DNA from: JACCTI01 sp051005695
GTDB lineage: Bacteria; Verrucomicrobiota; Verrucomicrobiia; Chthoniobacterales; UBA10450
Direction: 5' to 3'
NCBI GenBank assembly: GCA_051005695.1
Contig: JBPCJC010000041.1
Coordinates: 74,234 to 138,233, forward strand
DNA: 64,000 nt
Both the position numbers and the translations under genes were made by a program. The notes under the pieces are model-generated. The model was not told where the DNA came from. It did not search any database and was given only the letters and a program-made list of their open reading frames with translations. Position 1 is the first letter of the stretch; every line of letters starts with the position of its first letter. Positions 8,369-17,900 of the stretch are shown piece by piece.

Positions 8369-10450
8369 TCACCATATTCGCACGCGCGCTTTCGGCTCGA
8401 CGAAAAGCTTGGCGTCAGGCTTGACCGCGAAGGCCGCATACCAGTCGTCGATATTTCGCACCGGACCATTGACCCGATATTGCCGCGGCGAGTGCGGATC
8501 GCTCACCACTTGTTTGCGGATTGCGTCGTCGCGCAGCTTCCCGCGCCACGCTTGCGCCCAGCCGAGAAAGACGCGTTGATCACCGGTCAGACCATCGAGG
8601 ACTGGCGCTGGTTTTCCTCCGAGCGAAGTGCGGTAAGCGTCGAGCGCAATCGTTAGGCCACCAAGATCGGCGATGTTTTCGCCCATGGTCAGCGCGCCAT
8701 TTACCTTCGCGCCTGGGAGCGGTTCGTAGGAGGAATACTGCGCGCCGAGGACGGCCGCGCGCGCTTCAAAAGCTTTCGCATCTTCCGCCGTCCACCAATC
8801 GCGCAGCTTGCCTTCCGCATCCAGCTTCCGACCCTGGTCGTCGAAACCGTGGGTTACTTCGTGGCCGATGACGCCGCCGATGGCGCCGTAGTTGATCGCC
8901 GCGTCGGCACTCGCATCAAACATCGGCGGCTGCAAAATTCCTGCCGGGAAAACGATATCGCGGAGCAAGCCGTTATACGCGTCGTTCGTTTGCGGAGTCA
9001 TTTGCCACTCGCTCCGATCCACTGCGCCTGGGAGCCGCTGGACGAAAAACGCCCAGTCGGCCCGAGCCGCGCGGCGGACATTGCCTAACAAGTCGTCATC
9101 GCGCACCACCGCTTGCGCGTAATCGCGCGGTTTGTCCGGATAACCAACCTTGATCTTGTAAGTCTCCAGTTTCTTGAGCGCTTCCACCTTGGTCGCGGCT
9201 CCCATCCAATCGAGTTTTTCAATGCGTGCGTGCATCGCGGTTTTCAGGTTCGCGACCAGCTCCTCGATTTTTGCCTTCGCTGCCGGTGGGAAAAATTTGT
9301 CGGTATAAAGTTGGCCCACCGCCCAGCCCAAATTGCCGAAGCGATCGGCACGCTCGCCCGTCCCGTAATCACCGCCGCTGACCGCGTGCACCGCGCGTTT
9401 CCAGCGCGCCTGCTGTTCCGCTTGGCCGGAAAGGGTTTTGTTGTGGAACTCAAACGAAGCCGCAGCGAATGCTTTCGCTAGATAAGGCGCGGCGTGATCG
9501 ACCACCTCGAAGGCCTGCTTCGCTTGCAGGATTTCAATCGGCGTCTGCGCGAAGAGTTCGGCGATTTTTGGAAAGGCGGTCTTCTCCGCCACGACCACGC
9601 GATCGATTTTTCCCAGATCCGCGCCGGCCAGAAACGGTGCCCACGGAAAACCGGGAGCGAGTTTTATTAGTTCTTCGATCGACGCCGGATTATAAATCGC
9701 CAAGGGATCCCGTTGCTCCGAGCGCGCCCAACTGACCTCCGCAATCTTCGTCTCCAGCGCGACAATTTCCTGCGCGCGCGCTTCCGCTTCCGGCCACTCG
9801 ATCAGGTTCAACAACTGCGCGACGTAAGCCTGATACTTCGCTTTCTGCGGTGCGAAATCCGGCTTCAAATAATAATCGCGATCCGGCAGGCCGAGCCCCG
9901 ATTGGCCGAGATAAACCGCGTACCGATTCGGGTCTCCGATATCGACATCGAGCGTGATGTTGAAGATCGAGCCTTCGAGATCGGCATTATGTTTTCCCAT
10001 CAAACCGGCGAGCGCCTCGCGCGTTTTCGCGGCGCGGATTTCCTCGAGAATTTCCTTCAAGGGTGCGGCGCCCGCTTTCTCGACCGCCGCTTCGTTCATG
10101 AACGATTGGTAAAACGCGCCCACTTTTCCGGCCGTCGAAGTCGGCTCGTGCCCGGCATTTTTGGCCGCTTCTTCGATCAATTCGTGCAGTCGTTTCTCAG
10201 TCGTGTCGCTCATCGCGAGACGCAAACTGTAGGCCGCTTTGTCCGCGGGAATCTGCACATGATCGAGCCAGGCGCCGTTGGCGTGACGGAAAAAATCATC
10301 GCCCGGTTTTTCCTTCAGATCCGCGCCTGCGAGGTCAAAGCCCCACTGTCCGTATTGTGGCTTTTCCTTCTCCGCGGCGCGAACTTCGGCGCTTCTCGCG
10401 GCGCAGCAAAAGACGACGAGCAGACAAAAGTTTCGGCAATCAATTTTCAT
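8369..10450 (-). CDS. M13 family metallopeptidase (neprilysin-like)
   Basis: A 693-residue zinc endopeptidase of family M13, with a signal peptide (MKIDCRNFCLLVVFCC..) that places it in the periplasm or outside. The catalytic zinc motif is HEVTH in VIGHEVTHGFDDQGR (about residue 530) and the third ligand is in ENIADLGGL about 60 residues later. The N-terminal DLAGADLKEKPGDDFFRHANGAW is the standard start of the mature M13 fold, and the C terminus ends RVRIW, close to the usual CRVW. Length fits the family. It is monocistronic, with the divergent 10530 gene about 80 bases away. It probably trims peptides. Confidence 0.93.
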   Translation of the reverse strand: MKIDCRNFCLLVVFCCAARSAEVRAAEKEKPQYGQWGFDLAGADLKEKPGDDFFRHANGAWLDHVQIPADKAAYSLRLAMSDTTEKRLHELIEEAAKNAGHEPTSTAGKVGAFYQSFMNEAAVEKAGAAPLKEILEEIRAAKTREALAGLMGKHNADLEGSIFNITLDVDIGDPNRYAVYLGQSGLGLPDRDYYLKPDFAPQKAKYQAYVAQLLNLIEWPEAEARAQEIVALETKIAEVSWARSEQRDPLAIYNPASIEELIKLAPGFPWAPFLAGADLGKIDRVVVAEKTAFPKIAELFAQTPIEILQAKQAFEVVDHAAPYLAKAFAAASFEFHNKTLSGQAEQQARWKRAVHAVSGGDYGTGERADRFGNLGWAVGQLYTDKFFPPAAKAKIEELVANLKTAMHARIEKLDWMGAATKVEALKKLETYKIKVGYPDKPRDYAQAVVRDDDLLGNVRRAARADWAFFVQRLPGAVDRSEWQMTPQTNDAYNGLLRDIVFPAGILQPPMFDASADAAINYGAIGGVIGHEVTHGFDDQGRKLDAEGKLRDWWTAEDAKAFEARAAVLGAQYSSYEPLPGAKVNGALTMGENIADLGGLTIALDAYRTSLGGKPAPVLDGLTGDQRVFLGWAQAWRGKLRDDAIRKQVVSDPHSPRQYRVNGPVRNIDDWYAAFAVKPDAKLFVEPKARVRIW

Positions 10451-10529
10451 CGCGCGAGCCTACCGTCCGCGAAAACGCCGGAGCAAACAGAATCGCAGGA
10501 TTTGCGTGCAAACGCGGGCCCGAAACGAG

Positions 10530-10964
10530 ATGCTGCTTTTCATGAATGCAAGACTAACGAGCGGCCGCGCAGGCCGGATGATTATCGTCGCCCTGATGTC
10601 CGCCGCCGTCTTGGTGCGCGCAGAATCGCCGACCCATACTATTCTGCACCATTTCTTCACGCACTTCGTCGATGAATGGACGAAGACGCATAAGGAGGAA
10701 CCGGTGCCGACCATGCTTTCGCTGACGCCCGCGCAACGCGCGGCGATCGAAAGACTCGCCGCCACCATCGATCAAACCCTGCCGGCAGCCGAACAGGACA
10801 AAGCCGAACGCAAGCTTGCGCACGAAGCCGCGACCGCCGCACGTGTCGATCCGAAGCGTCCGATCGTTCTCTCCGGCCGCACTCCGGAACAGCGCGCCGC
10901 CCTCCGGCAGTTTGTCGCCGCGCTCCAAGCCGATCGGCCTAACGAGAGCGCGCCTTCCAGATGA
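10530..10964 (+). CDS. Secreted or periplasmic hypothetical protein
   Basis: About 144 residues, no family recognised. The segment RMIIVALMSAAVLVRAE is a signal peptide or anchor. The mature part is Ala/Glu/Arg-rich and looks helical, with two similar phrases (LTPAQRAAIERLAATI and RTPEQRAALRQFVAAL) that suggest a short repeated helical unit. Several in-frame ATGs exist (10506, 10530, 10542, 10578); 10578 begins exactly at the signal core and is also plausible. Its end lies four bases from the convergent HD-hydrolase stop, and each gene end is close to or within a copy of the dispersed word (10938 and 10966). Confidence 0.6.
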   Translation: MLLFMNARLTSGRAGRMIIVALMSAAVLVRAESPTHTILHHFFTHFVDEWTKTHKEEPVPTMLSLTPAQRAAIERLAATIDQTLPAAEQDKAERKLAHEAATAARVDPKRPIVLSGRTPEQRAALRQFVAALQADRPNESAPSR

Positions 10965-10968
10965 GTCG

Positions 10969-11559
10969 TTAGGCGAAGGGCAAGCCGGCGAGACCAAGCC
11001 GCGCCGCGTCCGCGCGCAACGCAGCAATCACTCCGGCAATCAATTCGTCCAGCGGCATCGCCAGTTCCTCTGCGCCGCGCACGATGTCATCGCGATTGAC
11101 CGCGCGCGCGAAGGCCTTGTCCTTCATCTTCTTTTTCACCGACGCGACTTCGACTTCATGGAGGCTTTTCGACGGGCGAACGTAGGCCACCGCCATAACG
11201 AATCCGCTTAATTCATCGACCGCGTAAAGGGTCCGCTCGAGTGCCGTCTGGCGCGGAACGTTCGCGTAATCAGCGTGCGAAAGAATCGCGCGCGTCACTT
11301 CTTCGCTCCAGCCGTGCTCACGCAACCAGGCCACGCCGACGAAGGGATGTCCCTCGTTAGGCTGTTGCGCCGAATTTGGATGACGCTCGTAATCCAGGTC
11401 GTGCAACAACCCGACGGCTTCCCAAAGATCCGCCTCCGCGCCCTCCTGCTGAGCGAAGTAACGCATCGAATCCGCGACCGCATAACAATGGCGACGCAGA
11501 CTATCGGATTGCACCCATTCGTGCAGATTGAGAAGCGCGCCTTCCACCAGAGTGCTCAT
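10969..11559 (-). CDS. HD-domain hydrolase (COG2316-like)
   Basis: A 196-residue HD-superfamily phosphohydrolase. The metal-binding pattern is seen as H in RRHCYAVADSM, the HD pair in GLLHDLDYERHP, His in ILSHADYA and Asp in AVDELSG. This arrangement matches the small stand-alone predicted hydrolases related to HDIG proteins, whose substrate is not known. I start at the ATG at 11559 (MSTLVEGALLNL); upstream in-frame sequence overlaps surE and looks non-coding. Its stop codon (TTA on the plus strand at 10969-10971) lies inside a copy of the dispersed word. It is divergent from surE with 37 bases between starts. Confidence 0.82.
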   Translation of the reverse strand: MSTLVEGALLNLHEWVQSDSLRRHCYAVADSMRYFAQQEGAEADLWEAVGLLHDLDYERHPNSAQQPNEGHPFVGVAWLREHGWSEEVTRAILSHADYANVPRQTALERTLYAVDELSGFVMAVAYVRPSKSLHEVEVASVKKKMKDKAFARAVNRDDIVRGAEELAMPLDELIAGVIAALRADAARLGLAGLPFA

Positions 11560-11596
11560 GTGGTTTTGAGATTCACGCGGTGCGCGTTTTCCGCCA

Positions 11597-12286
11597 ATGA
11601 AATTTCTTCTCAGCAACGACGACGGGATTGATGCGCCCGGCCTGCAGGCTCTTTTGCACGCGGCCGAAACCCTCGGCGACCCGGTGGTGGTCGCGCCGGC
11701 CGGTCCGCAATCCGGCGTCAGCCACACCGCCACTTGGGAAGGCGCGATCCGGGTGGAGCCGCGCGGCGAAAATCAGTTCGCGATTCACGGGACGCCGGCG
11801 GATTGCGCGCGTATCGGTTTGCTCCGGTTGGCGCCCGATGCCGCCTGGGTTCTGAGCGGGATTAATCACGGCGGCAACCTCGGCGCGGACGTGCATTATT
11901 CCGGCACGGTCGCGGCGGTGCGCGAGGCGGTTTTGCATGGCTGGCCGGGGGTGGCGGTTTCGCATTATCGCCGTCGCGGATTGAAATTCGATTGGGCGCG
12001 CGCGGAAAAATGGCTTGCACCGGTGCTCGCGGATTTACTCGTTAGGCCATTCGAACCCGGACTTTTCTACAACGTGAATCTACCGCACCTCAACGCCGGC
12101 GAACCCGATCCGGCGGTCGTTTTTTGCCCGCTGGATCCGCACCCGTTGCCGCTCAGTTATCGGCACGAAGCAGAGAGCGGGCTTTTCTACGATGGAGATT
12201 ATCACGCGCGCGCGCGGAAGCCGGGCGCGGATGTCGATGTTTGTTTCGGCGGGCGGATTGCGATCACCGAGATCCGGCTTTTTTAG
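11597..12286 (+). CDS. surE: 5'/3'-nucleotidase SurE
   Basis: A 229-residue metal-dependent nucleotidase that dephosphorylates nucleoside monophosphates. The N terminus MKFLLSNDDGIDAPGL carries the Asp-Asp metal site; SHTATWEGAIR, HGTPADCARIG and LSGINHGGNLGADVHYSGTV (the Asn metal ligand and substrate loop) are all in family order. It is probably cytoplasmic. Its stop overlaps the convergent downstream gene by four bases. A word copy at 12039 is translated as part of LVRPFEPG. Confidence 0.95.
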   Translation: MKFLLSNDDGIDAPGLQALLHAAETLGDPVVVAPAGPQSGVSHTATWEGAIRVEPRGENQFAIHGTPADCARIGLLRLAPDAAWVLSGINHGGNLGADVHYSGTVAAVREAVLHGWPGVAVSHYRRRGLKFDWARAEKWLAPVLADLLVRPFEPGLFYNVNLPHLNAGEPDPAVVFCPLDPHPLPLSYRHEAESGLFYDGDYHARARKPGADVDVCFGGRIAITEIRLF

Positions 12287-13137
12287 ACGTGGCTCTGCGG
12301 GTGGCGAAAGAGTTCGTTCAATTCGCCGAACGGCATGGCGTCGGCGAAGCCATCGAATTTGCCGTCTTCGCTGATGCGTTTCGCCACCCGCGCAAATCCG
12401 CCCCAGGCGGCGCGCGCCAACGAGGAACCGATGGAAACTCGACGAACTCCGAGATCGGCAAATTGCGTGAGCGAAAGCTTCGCGAGCGTGCCGTGCAGCA
12501 GGATGTTGACCGGTTTCGGCGCGACCGCTTTGACGATGGCAGCGATTTCTTTTTCATCCACCACCCCGGGCGCGTACAGGCAACCCGCGCCCGCTTCCGC
12601 ATAACTCGTTAGGCGATCGAGCGAAAAACGAAAAGGATCTGGTTGATCAACCAGCCAGGCCTCGCAACGACCAGTGAGCACCACCGGAATGCCGGAGGAA
12701 TCGATCGCCGCGCGCGCGGCGCGGATGCGCTCGATCGCCGCTGCTTTTTCGTAAAGTGGTTGCTCGCTTTCGCCGGTGTTGTCTTCGATCGACAAGCCGG
12801 CGACGCCGGTCGCGATGCAGCGCGTGACGTTGGCGGCGACACCTTCCGGTTGATCCGCATAACCCGCCTGAAAATCCGCGTTCACCGGTAAGGGCGTCGC
12901 GGTCGAAATTTCGCGAAAGTGCTCGAGCATCACTTCGAGCGGAAGCGCGGGCGTGTCGTCCGATCTTCCGCGGGAAAAAGCTACGCCCGCGGAAGTGGTG
13001 GCGAGCGCTTTGAATCCGAGATGTTGCAGGTAGATCGCGCTGCCGATGTCCCAGGGATTGGGCAGGACGAAACAATCGGTTTGATGCAGCGCCCGGAACT
13101 CGGTGACGGCGGCTTGCTGACGGGGCGAGACGTTCAT
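12283..13137 (-). CDS. Isocitrate lyase/PEP mutase superfamily enzyme
   Basis: A 284-residue TIM-barrel protein of the isocitrate lyase/PEP mutase superfamily, enzymes that make or break C-C or P-C bonds next to a carboxylate. Visible are VLPNPWDIGSAIYLQHLGF near the N terminus, VNADFQAGYAD (metal-binding Asp region) and GLSIEDNTGE. It lacks the KKCGH motif of true isocitrate lyase. This branch includes oxaloacetate decarboxylase-like and phosphonate-related enzymes, and the substrate cannot be settled here. It converges on surE with a four-base overlap. Confidence 0.85.
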   Translation of the reverse strand: MNVSPRQQAAVTEFRALHQTDCFVLPNPWDIGSAIYLQHLGFKALATTSAGVAFSRGRSDDTPALPLEVMLEHFREISTATPLPVNADFQAGYADQPEGVAANVTRCIATGVAGLSIEDNTGESEQPLYEKAAAIERIRAARAAIDSSGIPVVLTGRCEAWLVDQPDPFRFSLDRLTSYAEAGAGCLYAPGVVDEKEIAAIVKAVAPKPVNILLHGTLAKLSLTQFADLGVRRVSIGSSLARAAWGGFARVAKRISEDGKFDGFADAMPFGELNELFRHPQSHV

Positions 13138-13239
13138 GAACGAGCTTAACGGAAGGCGTGGAACGCGCCAGCGTCCGCCGCGGAGCTAGCCCGCAGGCGT
13201 TGGCTTGACGAAAAACTTCCGGCGACATCTCCTCCGGTC

Positions 13240-13713
13240 ATGTCTTTCCGATTCGTTAGGCCGGCTCTGCAGGCCGGTTTGTTTATCCTTCTGCTGGCCT
13301 CCGCGGGTTGCTGGAAAAAAAGCGGTGACGGGATTGTGATTGCGAAAGATTACGTGCCGGCGTTGCCGATCAGCACCAGTCCTACGCCTAACGAGTCATC
13401 TCTCGGCGCGGAAACGCCGTCGCCGATTCCGGTTCCAGACGAGGAGACGGCCGAGGCGGAGAGTACCGAACCAGTTCCTGGAGAGATGGACAGCCCGATT
13501 CCAGGAGAAGCCCTGGCGGAGACCCACACAGATGCCCGCGCCGTGGATCACGAACAATGGATCGCGACGGTGCGAATGGTAGCCGATGGGCGCCTGGTTG
13601 ATGTGCGCCTGACGCAGGAGCGTTGGGATAAATTAAAAACCGGCGACCGCGTGCAGGTGAAATATCGCGAGGGAAAATACACCGGCACGGTTTGGAGCTC
13701 GGAGATTGATTAG
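13240..13713 (+). CDS. Predicted lipoprotein
   Basis: A 157-residue protein with a lipoprotein signal: hydrophobic core LFILLLASAG followed by Cys (LASAGC lipobox, Cys near residue 24), so it is probably lipidated and membrane-anchored. Residues 40-95 are a Pro/Glu/Thr-rich linker. The last 55 residues (from EQWIATVRMVADGRLVDV) form a small beta-rich globular module rich in basic and aromatic residues, with no family I recognise. Word copies occur at 13253 and 13387, the second read as Pro-Asn-Glu in the linker. Function unknown. Confidence 0.7.
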   Translation: MSFRFVRPALQAGLFILLLASAGCWKKSGDGIVIAKDYVPALPISTSPTPNESSLGAETPSPIPVPDEETAEAESTEPVPGEMDSPIPGEALAETHTDARAVDHEQWIATVRMVADGRLVDVRLTQERWDKLKTGDRVQVKYREGKYTGTVWSSEID

Positions 13714-13753
13714 CTTGCCTGCATTCGTTAGGCGAGCGCGCTAGAGTTCATTC

Positions 13754-14461
13754 ATGATTGATCGGCGGCGCGTTCTTCTCATCAGTAGCTCCACCGTTTT
13801 CGGCCGCGGTTATCTAGATCACGCGGAGCCGGAAATCCGGGATTTCCTCGGCTCGATCACCCGCATTCTTTTCGTGCCCTTCGCGCTGCATGATCTTGAT
13901 GCTTACGCGGCGAAGACCCGCGCGCGTTTCGCGCAGATGGACTACGAAATCTATTCCCTGCATGAGGCGGCGGACATGCAATCGGCGATCGCACAGGCGT
14001 CGACGATTTTTGTCGGCGGCGGAAATACGTTTCGTCTGCTCAAGGCGCTTTACGACGGGGAACTGCTCGCGCCGATCCAGCAGCGAGTCGAAGCCGGCAT
14101 GCCTTACCTCGGGACCAGCGCCGGTTCAAACATCGCGGGTCCCACGATTCGCACGACTAACGACATGCCGATCGTGGAGCCGCCGTCGTTCAACTCGTTA
14201 GGCCTGGTCCCGTTTCAGATCAACCCGCATTACCTCGACCCCGATCCCGCTTCCACCCACATGGGCGAAACCCGCGAAGAACGGCTCCTGCAATTTCTCG
14301 AGGAGAACGACACCCCGGTCATCGGCCTGCGCGAAGGCGCCATCCTGCGAGGGGAGCATGGCGAATACGAAGTGCGCGGAACCGCCGGTGCGCGCCTTTT
14401 TCGTCGGGGCCAGCCGCCACTGGAGCTGGCGATCGGTGAGAAAATTCCAGCGCCGGCCTAA
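13754..14461 (+). CDS. pepE: Dipeptidase E / peptidase S51
   Basis: A 235-residue serine peptidase of family S51, which cleaves dipeptides with N-terminal Asp. The key elements are the FVGGGNTFRLLKAL loop, the nucleophile Ser in GTSAGSNIAGPTI (about residue 120), and PFQINPHYLD with the His of the triad. The length matches PepE (about 230). It is cytoplasmic. The TAA stop is supplied by a copy of the dispersed word (14457-14464). It is likely its own transcription unit, with a small gene downstream. Confidence 0.92.
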   Translation: MIDRRRVLLISSSTVFGRGYLDHAEPEIRDFLGSITRILFVPFALHDLDAYAAKTRARFAQMDYEIYSLHEAADMQSAIAQASTIFVGGGNTFRLLKALYDGELLAPIQQRVEAGMPYLGTSAGSNIAGPTIRTTNDMPIVEPPSFNSLGLVPFQINPHYLDPDPASTHMGETREERLLQFLEENDTPVIGLREGAILRGEHGEYEVRGTAGARLFRRGQPPLELAIGEKIPAPA

Positions 14462-14549
14462 CGAGTCCTGCAAGCCTGGGTGCGGAAAAAGGAGAAGTGC
14501 AGACGCGCTCGCAGTTTTGTCGCCGGCCACCTGTGGTATAGTGACGGCG

Positions 14550-14852
14550 ATGTTTTTGCCGAACCAGAAAGTGGTCTGTGTGGATGCGAAATTCCCACTC
14601 GGAATCGAAAAACTTTACTCGGAGTTGCCGAAAGAGGGGACGACTTACACCATTCGCGACATTGTCCCGGGCATCGGCCTGACCGGCGAGGAAGGGGAGA
14701 CGGCGGTTTATCTTTGCGAGATCACTGGACCGTTGAATGCCCACGGAATCGAACGCGGTTTTCGGGCTGATCGTTTTGCGCCGCTGGAGACGATCGAGGA
14801 GGAAGCGGAAGAGGAAGTGCCGTTTGCGATGCCGGAATTAGTCCCGGCCTGA
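14550..14852 (+). CDS. Small hypothetical protein
   Basis: A 100-residue acidic protein. The order KVVCVDAKFPLG, then TTYTIRDIVPGIGL, then VYLCEITG and GFRADRFAPLE resembles a small widespread beta-barrel-like family often seen in phage and bacterial genomes as a protein of unknown function. The tail is Glu-rich. I start at the ATG at 14550. A TATAGT hexamer lies seven bases before the ATG, so a leaderless transcript is possible, and no Shine-Dalgarno sequence is evident. No partner is obvious from the neighbours. Confidence 0.65.
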   Translation: MFLPNQKVVCVDAKFPLGIEKLYSELPKEGTTYTIRDIVPGIGLTGEEGETAVYLCEITGPLNAHGIERGFRADRFAPLETIEEEAEEEVPFAMPELVPA

Positions 14853-14905
14853 GCGCGCGCAAAACGCGGTTGTCCCATCGGACGCTTGGTGTCTCATTTA
14901 GCACC

Positions 14906-17900
14906 ATGTCGCCCGCTCCAAAAACTCCGCTGCTGCTCGCGCTCCTCGCTTTTTGTCTGCTGCCGTTGCCGCCGGCTTCCGCGCAAAAACTTCCCGAGAC
15001 CACGCGTCTCCTCCGTTTTCCGACGACCAACGGCGAGCAGATTGTTTTCTGCTACGCCGGGGAAATTTACACCGTCGGCCAGGAAGGTGGAACGGCCCGT
15101 CGCCTAACGAGTGGTCCGGGCTACAGCTCGTTCCCGCATTTCTCGCCGGACGGCAAACAGCTCGCCTTCACTTCGCACTACGACGGCAACACCGAGGTTT
15201 ATGTGATGCCGGCGGAGGGTGGGGAACCGAAACGCCTAACGACTACGGCAACTCTCGGCCGTGATGACATTTCCGATCGGATGGGGCCGAACAATCTGGT
15301 CATGACTTGGGAGAACACGAAGCCACTGATCGTTTTCCGGTCGCGGATGAAATCCTACAATTCCTTTAATGGCCAGCTCTACACGGTGGGCCTGAACGCG
15401 GAGTTGCCGGAGGAGTTACCGTTTCCGCGCGGCGGTTTCGCTTCGTTTTCCCCGGATGATTCGAAGCTCGCGTACAACCGCGTTTTTCGCGAGTTCCGCA
15501 CTTGGAAACATTATCGCGGCGGAATGGCGGACGACGTTTGGATCCACGATTTCAAAACCGGGACAACGGAAAACCTAACCAACAATCCGGCGCAGGACAT
15601 CTGCCCGATGTGGGGACCGGACAATCATGTTTATTTCCTCTCCGATCGCGACGGGCGGATGAATCTTTTTTCGATCGATCTTGCGAGCAAAGAGCAGAAA
15701 CAGCTCACGGAGTTCAAAGATTTCGACATCAAATTCCCGACCATCGGCAAGGGCGCGATTGTCTTCGAGCAGGCCGGATACATCTGGCGTTTTGACCTAA
15801 CGAGTGGTCAGGCGACCCCGGTGCCGATCTTGATCAAGGAAGATTTTTCCTCCGGGCGCGCGGCGCTGATCGACGCTTCGAAGCAGTTGCAATCGGTTAA
15901 TCCCGCGTCCGATGGCGAGCGGGTGATCGCGGTTGCGCGCGGCGATTTATTCTCGGTCCCGGCGAAGGATGGAACGCCGCGGGATCTGACGAAAACTCCG
16001 AATGCGCACGAGCGCGACGCGGTCTGGTCTCCCGATGGGAAATGGATTGCCTACAACTCCGACGCGACGGGCGAGAACGAACTCTACGTGCGCGCGCAGG
16101 ACGGCAAAGGCGAGCCGGTGCAGGTGACGAGCAAGGCGGACACTTATTATTACCAACCGATCTGGTCGCCCGACAGCAAGAAGCTGCTTTGGAGCGATCG
16201 CTTGCAGCGGCTGCGCTACGTCGATGTCGCGAGCAAGGCGGTCACGCAGGTGGATCAGGATAAATACGGCGAGATCGAATCCTATGATTGGTCGCCCGAT
16301 AGCCAATGGATCACCTGGGGGCGGCCGGAAGAAAACGAGCTCTCGAAGGTTTATCTCTACTCGTTAGGCGAAAAGAAACCGCTCGCGGTCACGGATGATT
16401 GGTACGCTTCGAGCAAATCGGTTTTCAGTGATGACGGGAAGTTTGTCCTGATGAGTTCCGCGCGTGATTTCAAGCCGACTTTTGGCGCGGAGGAATTTGA
16501 AAACGTCTACCGCGACATGGAGCGGATCTACCTGGTCGCGCTGGCGACAGACACGGAGAATCCGCTGGCGCCGCGGAGCGATGAAGTGGGGAAAAAGAAG
16601 GACGATAAAAAGAAAGAAGAAGCCGACAAAAAATCTTCCGAGACGAAAAAAAGCGACGCGAAAGAGGCGCCGCCAAAACAGCCGCCGGCGACAAAAGTGG
16701 ACGCCGACGGATTACGGGACCGGATTATCGGGCTCGAGGTTGCGCCCGGAGAATACAAGGACATTCGCGTCGTCGAGGGTCGCATTTTTTATCTGCGCCG
16801 CACCGCGGCGGACGACAAAGCCGGCGATGACGAAGAGGACGGCGGCCCGGACAAGCAGAAATGGCATTTGTGTGTTTACAGCGTGGAGGATCGCAAAGAA
16901 ACCGTGCTCGGCGACGTGAACAGTTACCAGATCACCGCCGACGGGAAAAAAATGCTGGTCAAGATCGACAAGGATTACGCGATGATCGATCTGCCGAAAG
17001 ACAAACTCGAAACCAAGGATCACGTGATCAAGTCGGGCGCGCTCGACATGCAGCTCGATCGCCACGCCGAGTGGCGGCAAATTTATTTCGAAGCCTGGCG
17101 ACAGATGCGCGATTTCTTTTTCTCGCCGACGATGAACGGGGTGGATTGGCCGGCGATGCGCGACAAGTACGCTGCGCTTTTGCCGTTCGTGAATCATCGC
17201 AACGATCTCACCTACTTGTTAGGCGAATTGATCGGCGAGCTGAACAATGGCCACGCTTATGTCGGCGGGGGCGAGCGGCCGGAGACGCCGCGGATCAAAC
17301 TCGGTCTGCTCGGGGCGGAATTTTCGCGTGATCCGGCAAGCAAGGCTTACAAGATCGAGCGCATTCTGCCGGGAGAGAATTGGAACAAACACACGCGCTC
17401 GCCGTTGACCGCGATCGGCGTGAACGTGAAGCCCGGCGATTACATCCTCGCGATCAACGGCACGCCCGTTTCCTCGTTAGGCAATCTCTACGATGGGCTC
17501 ATTGGCACTGCCGATAAGCAGGTGATTCTGCGGGTAAGTTCGAAGCCGACCGATGCCGGCGCGCGTGATGTCACGGTGATCCCGACGGCGGACGAAGCGC
17601 CGCTTTATTACCTCGCGTGGGTGCAGAAAAATATCGACGAAGTGACGAAGAAAACTAACGGCGAGGTCGGTTACATTCACATCCCGGACATGGGGCAGCC
17701 CGGCTTGAATGAATTCACCAAGCTCTACTTCCCGCAGATTCACAAGAAGGCGCTGATCGTCGATGTGCGCGGAAATGGCGGCGGTTTCGTTTCGCCGCTG
17801 GTGATTGAGCGTTTGCGGCGCGCACTCGTGATGGTGGAGATCGCGCGCAACGGCGTTCCACAAACCAATCCGCCGCAAACTTTCCTCGGACCGCTGGTGA

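Noticed and set aside
8257..8469. N-terminal extension of the amidase
   Set aside because: It overlaps the M13 peptidase coding region and is Ser/Arg-rich; the ATG at 8256 begins directly at a membrane segment.
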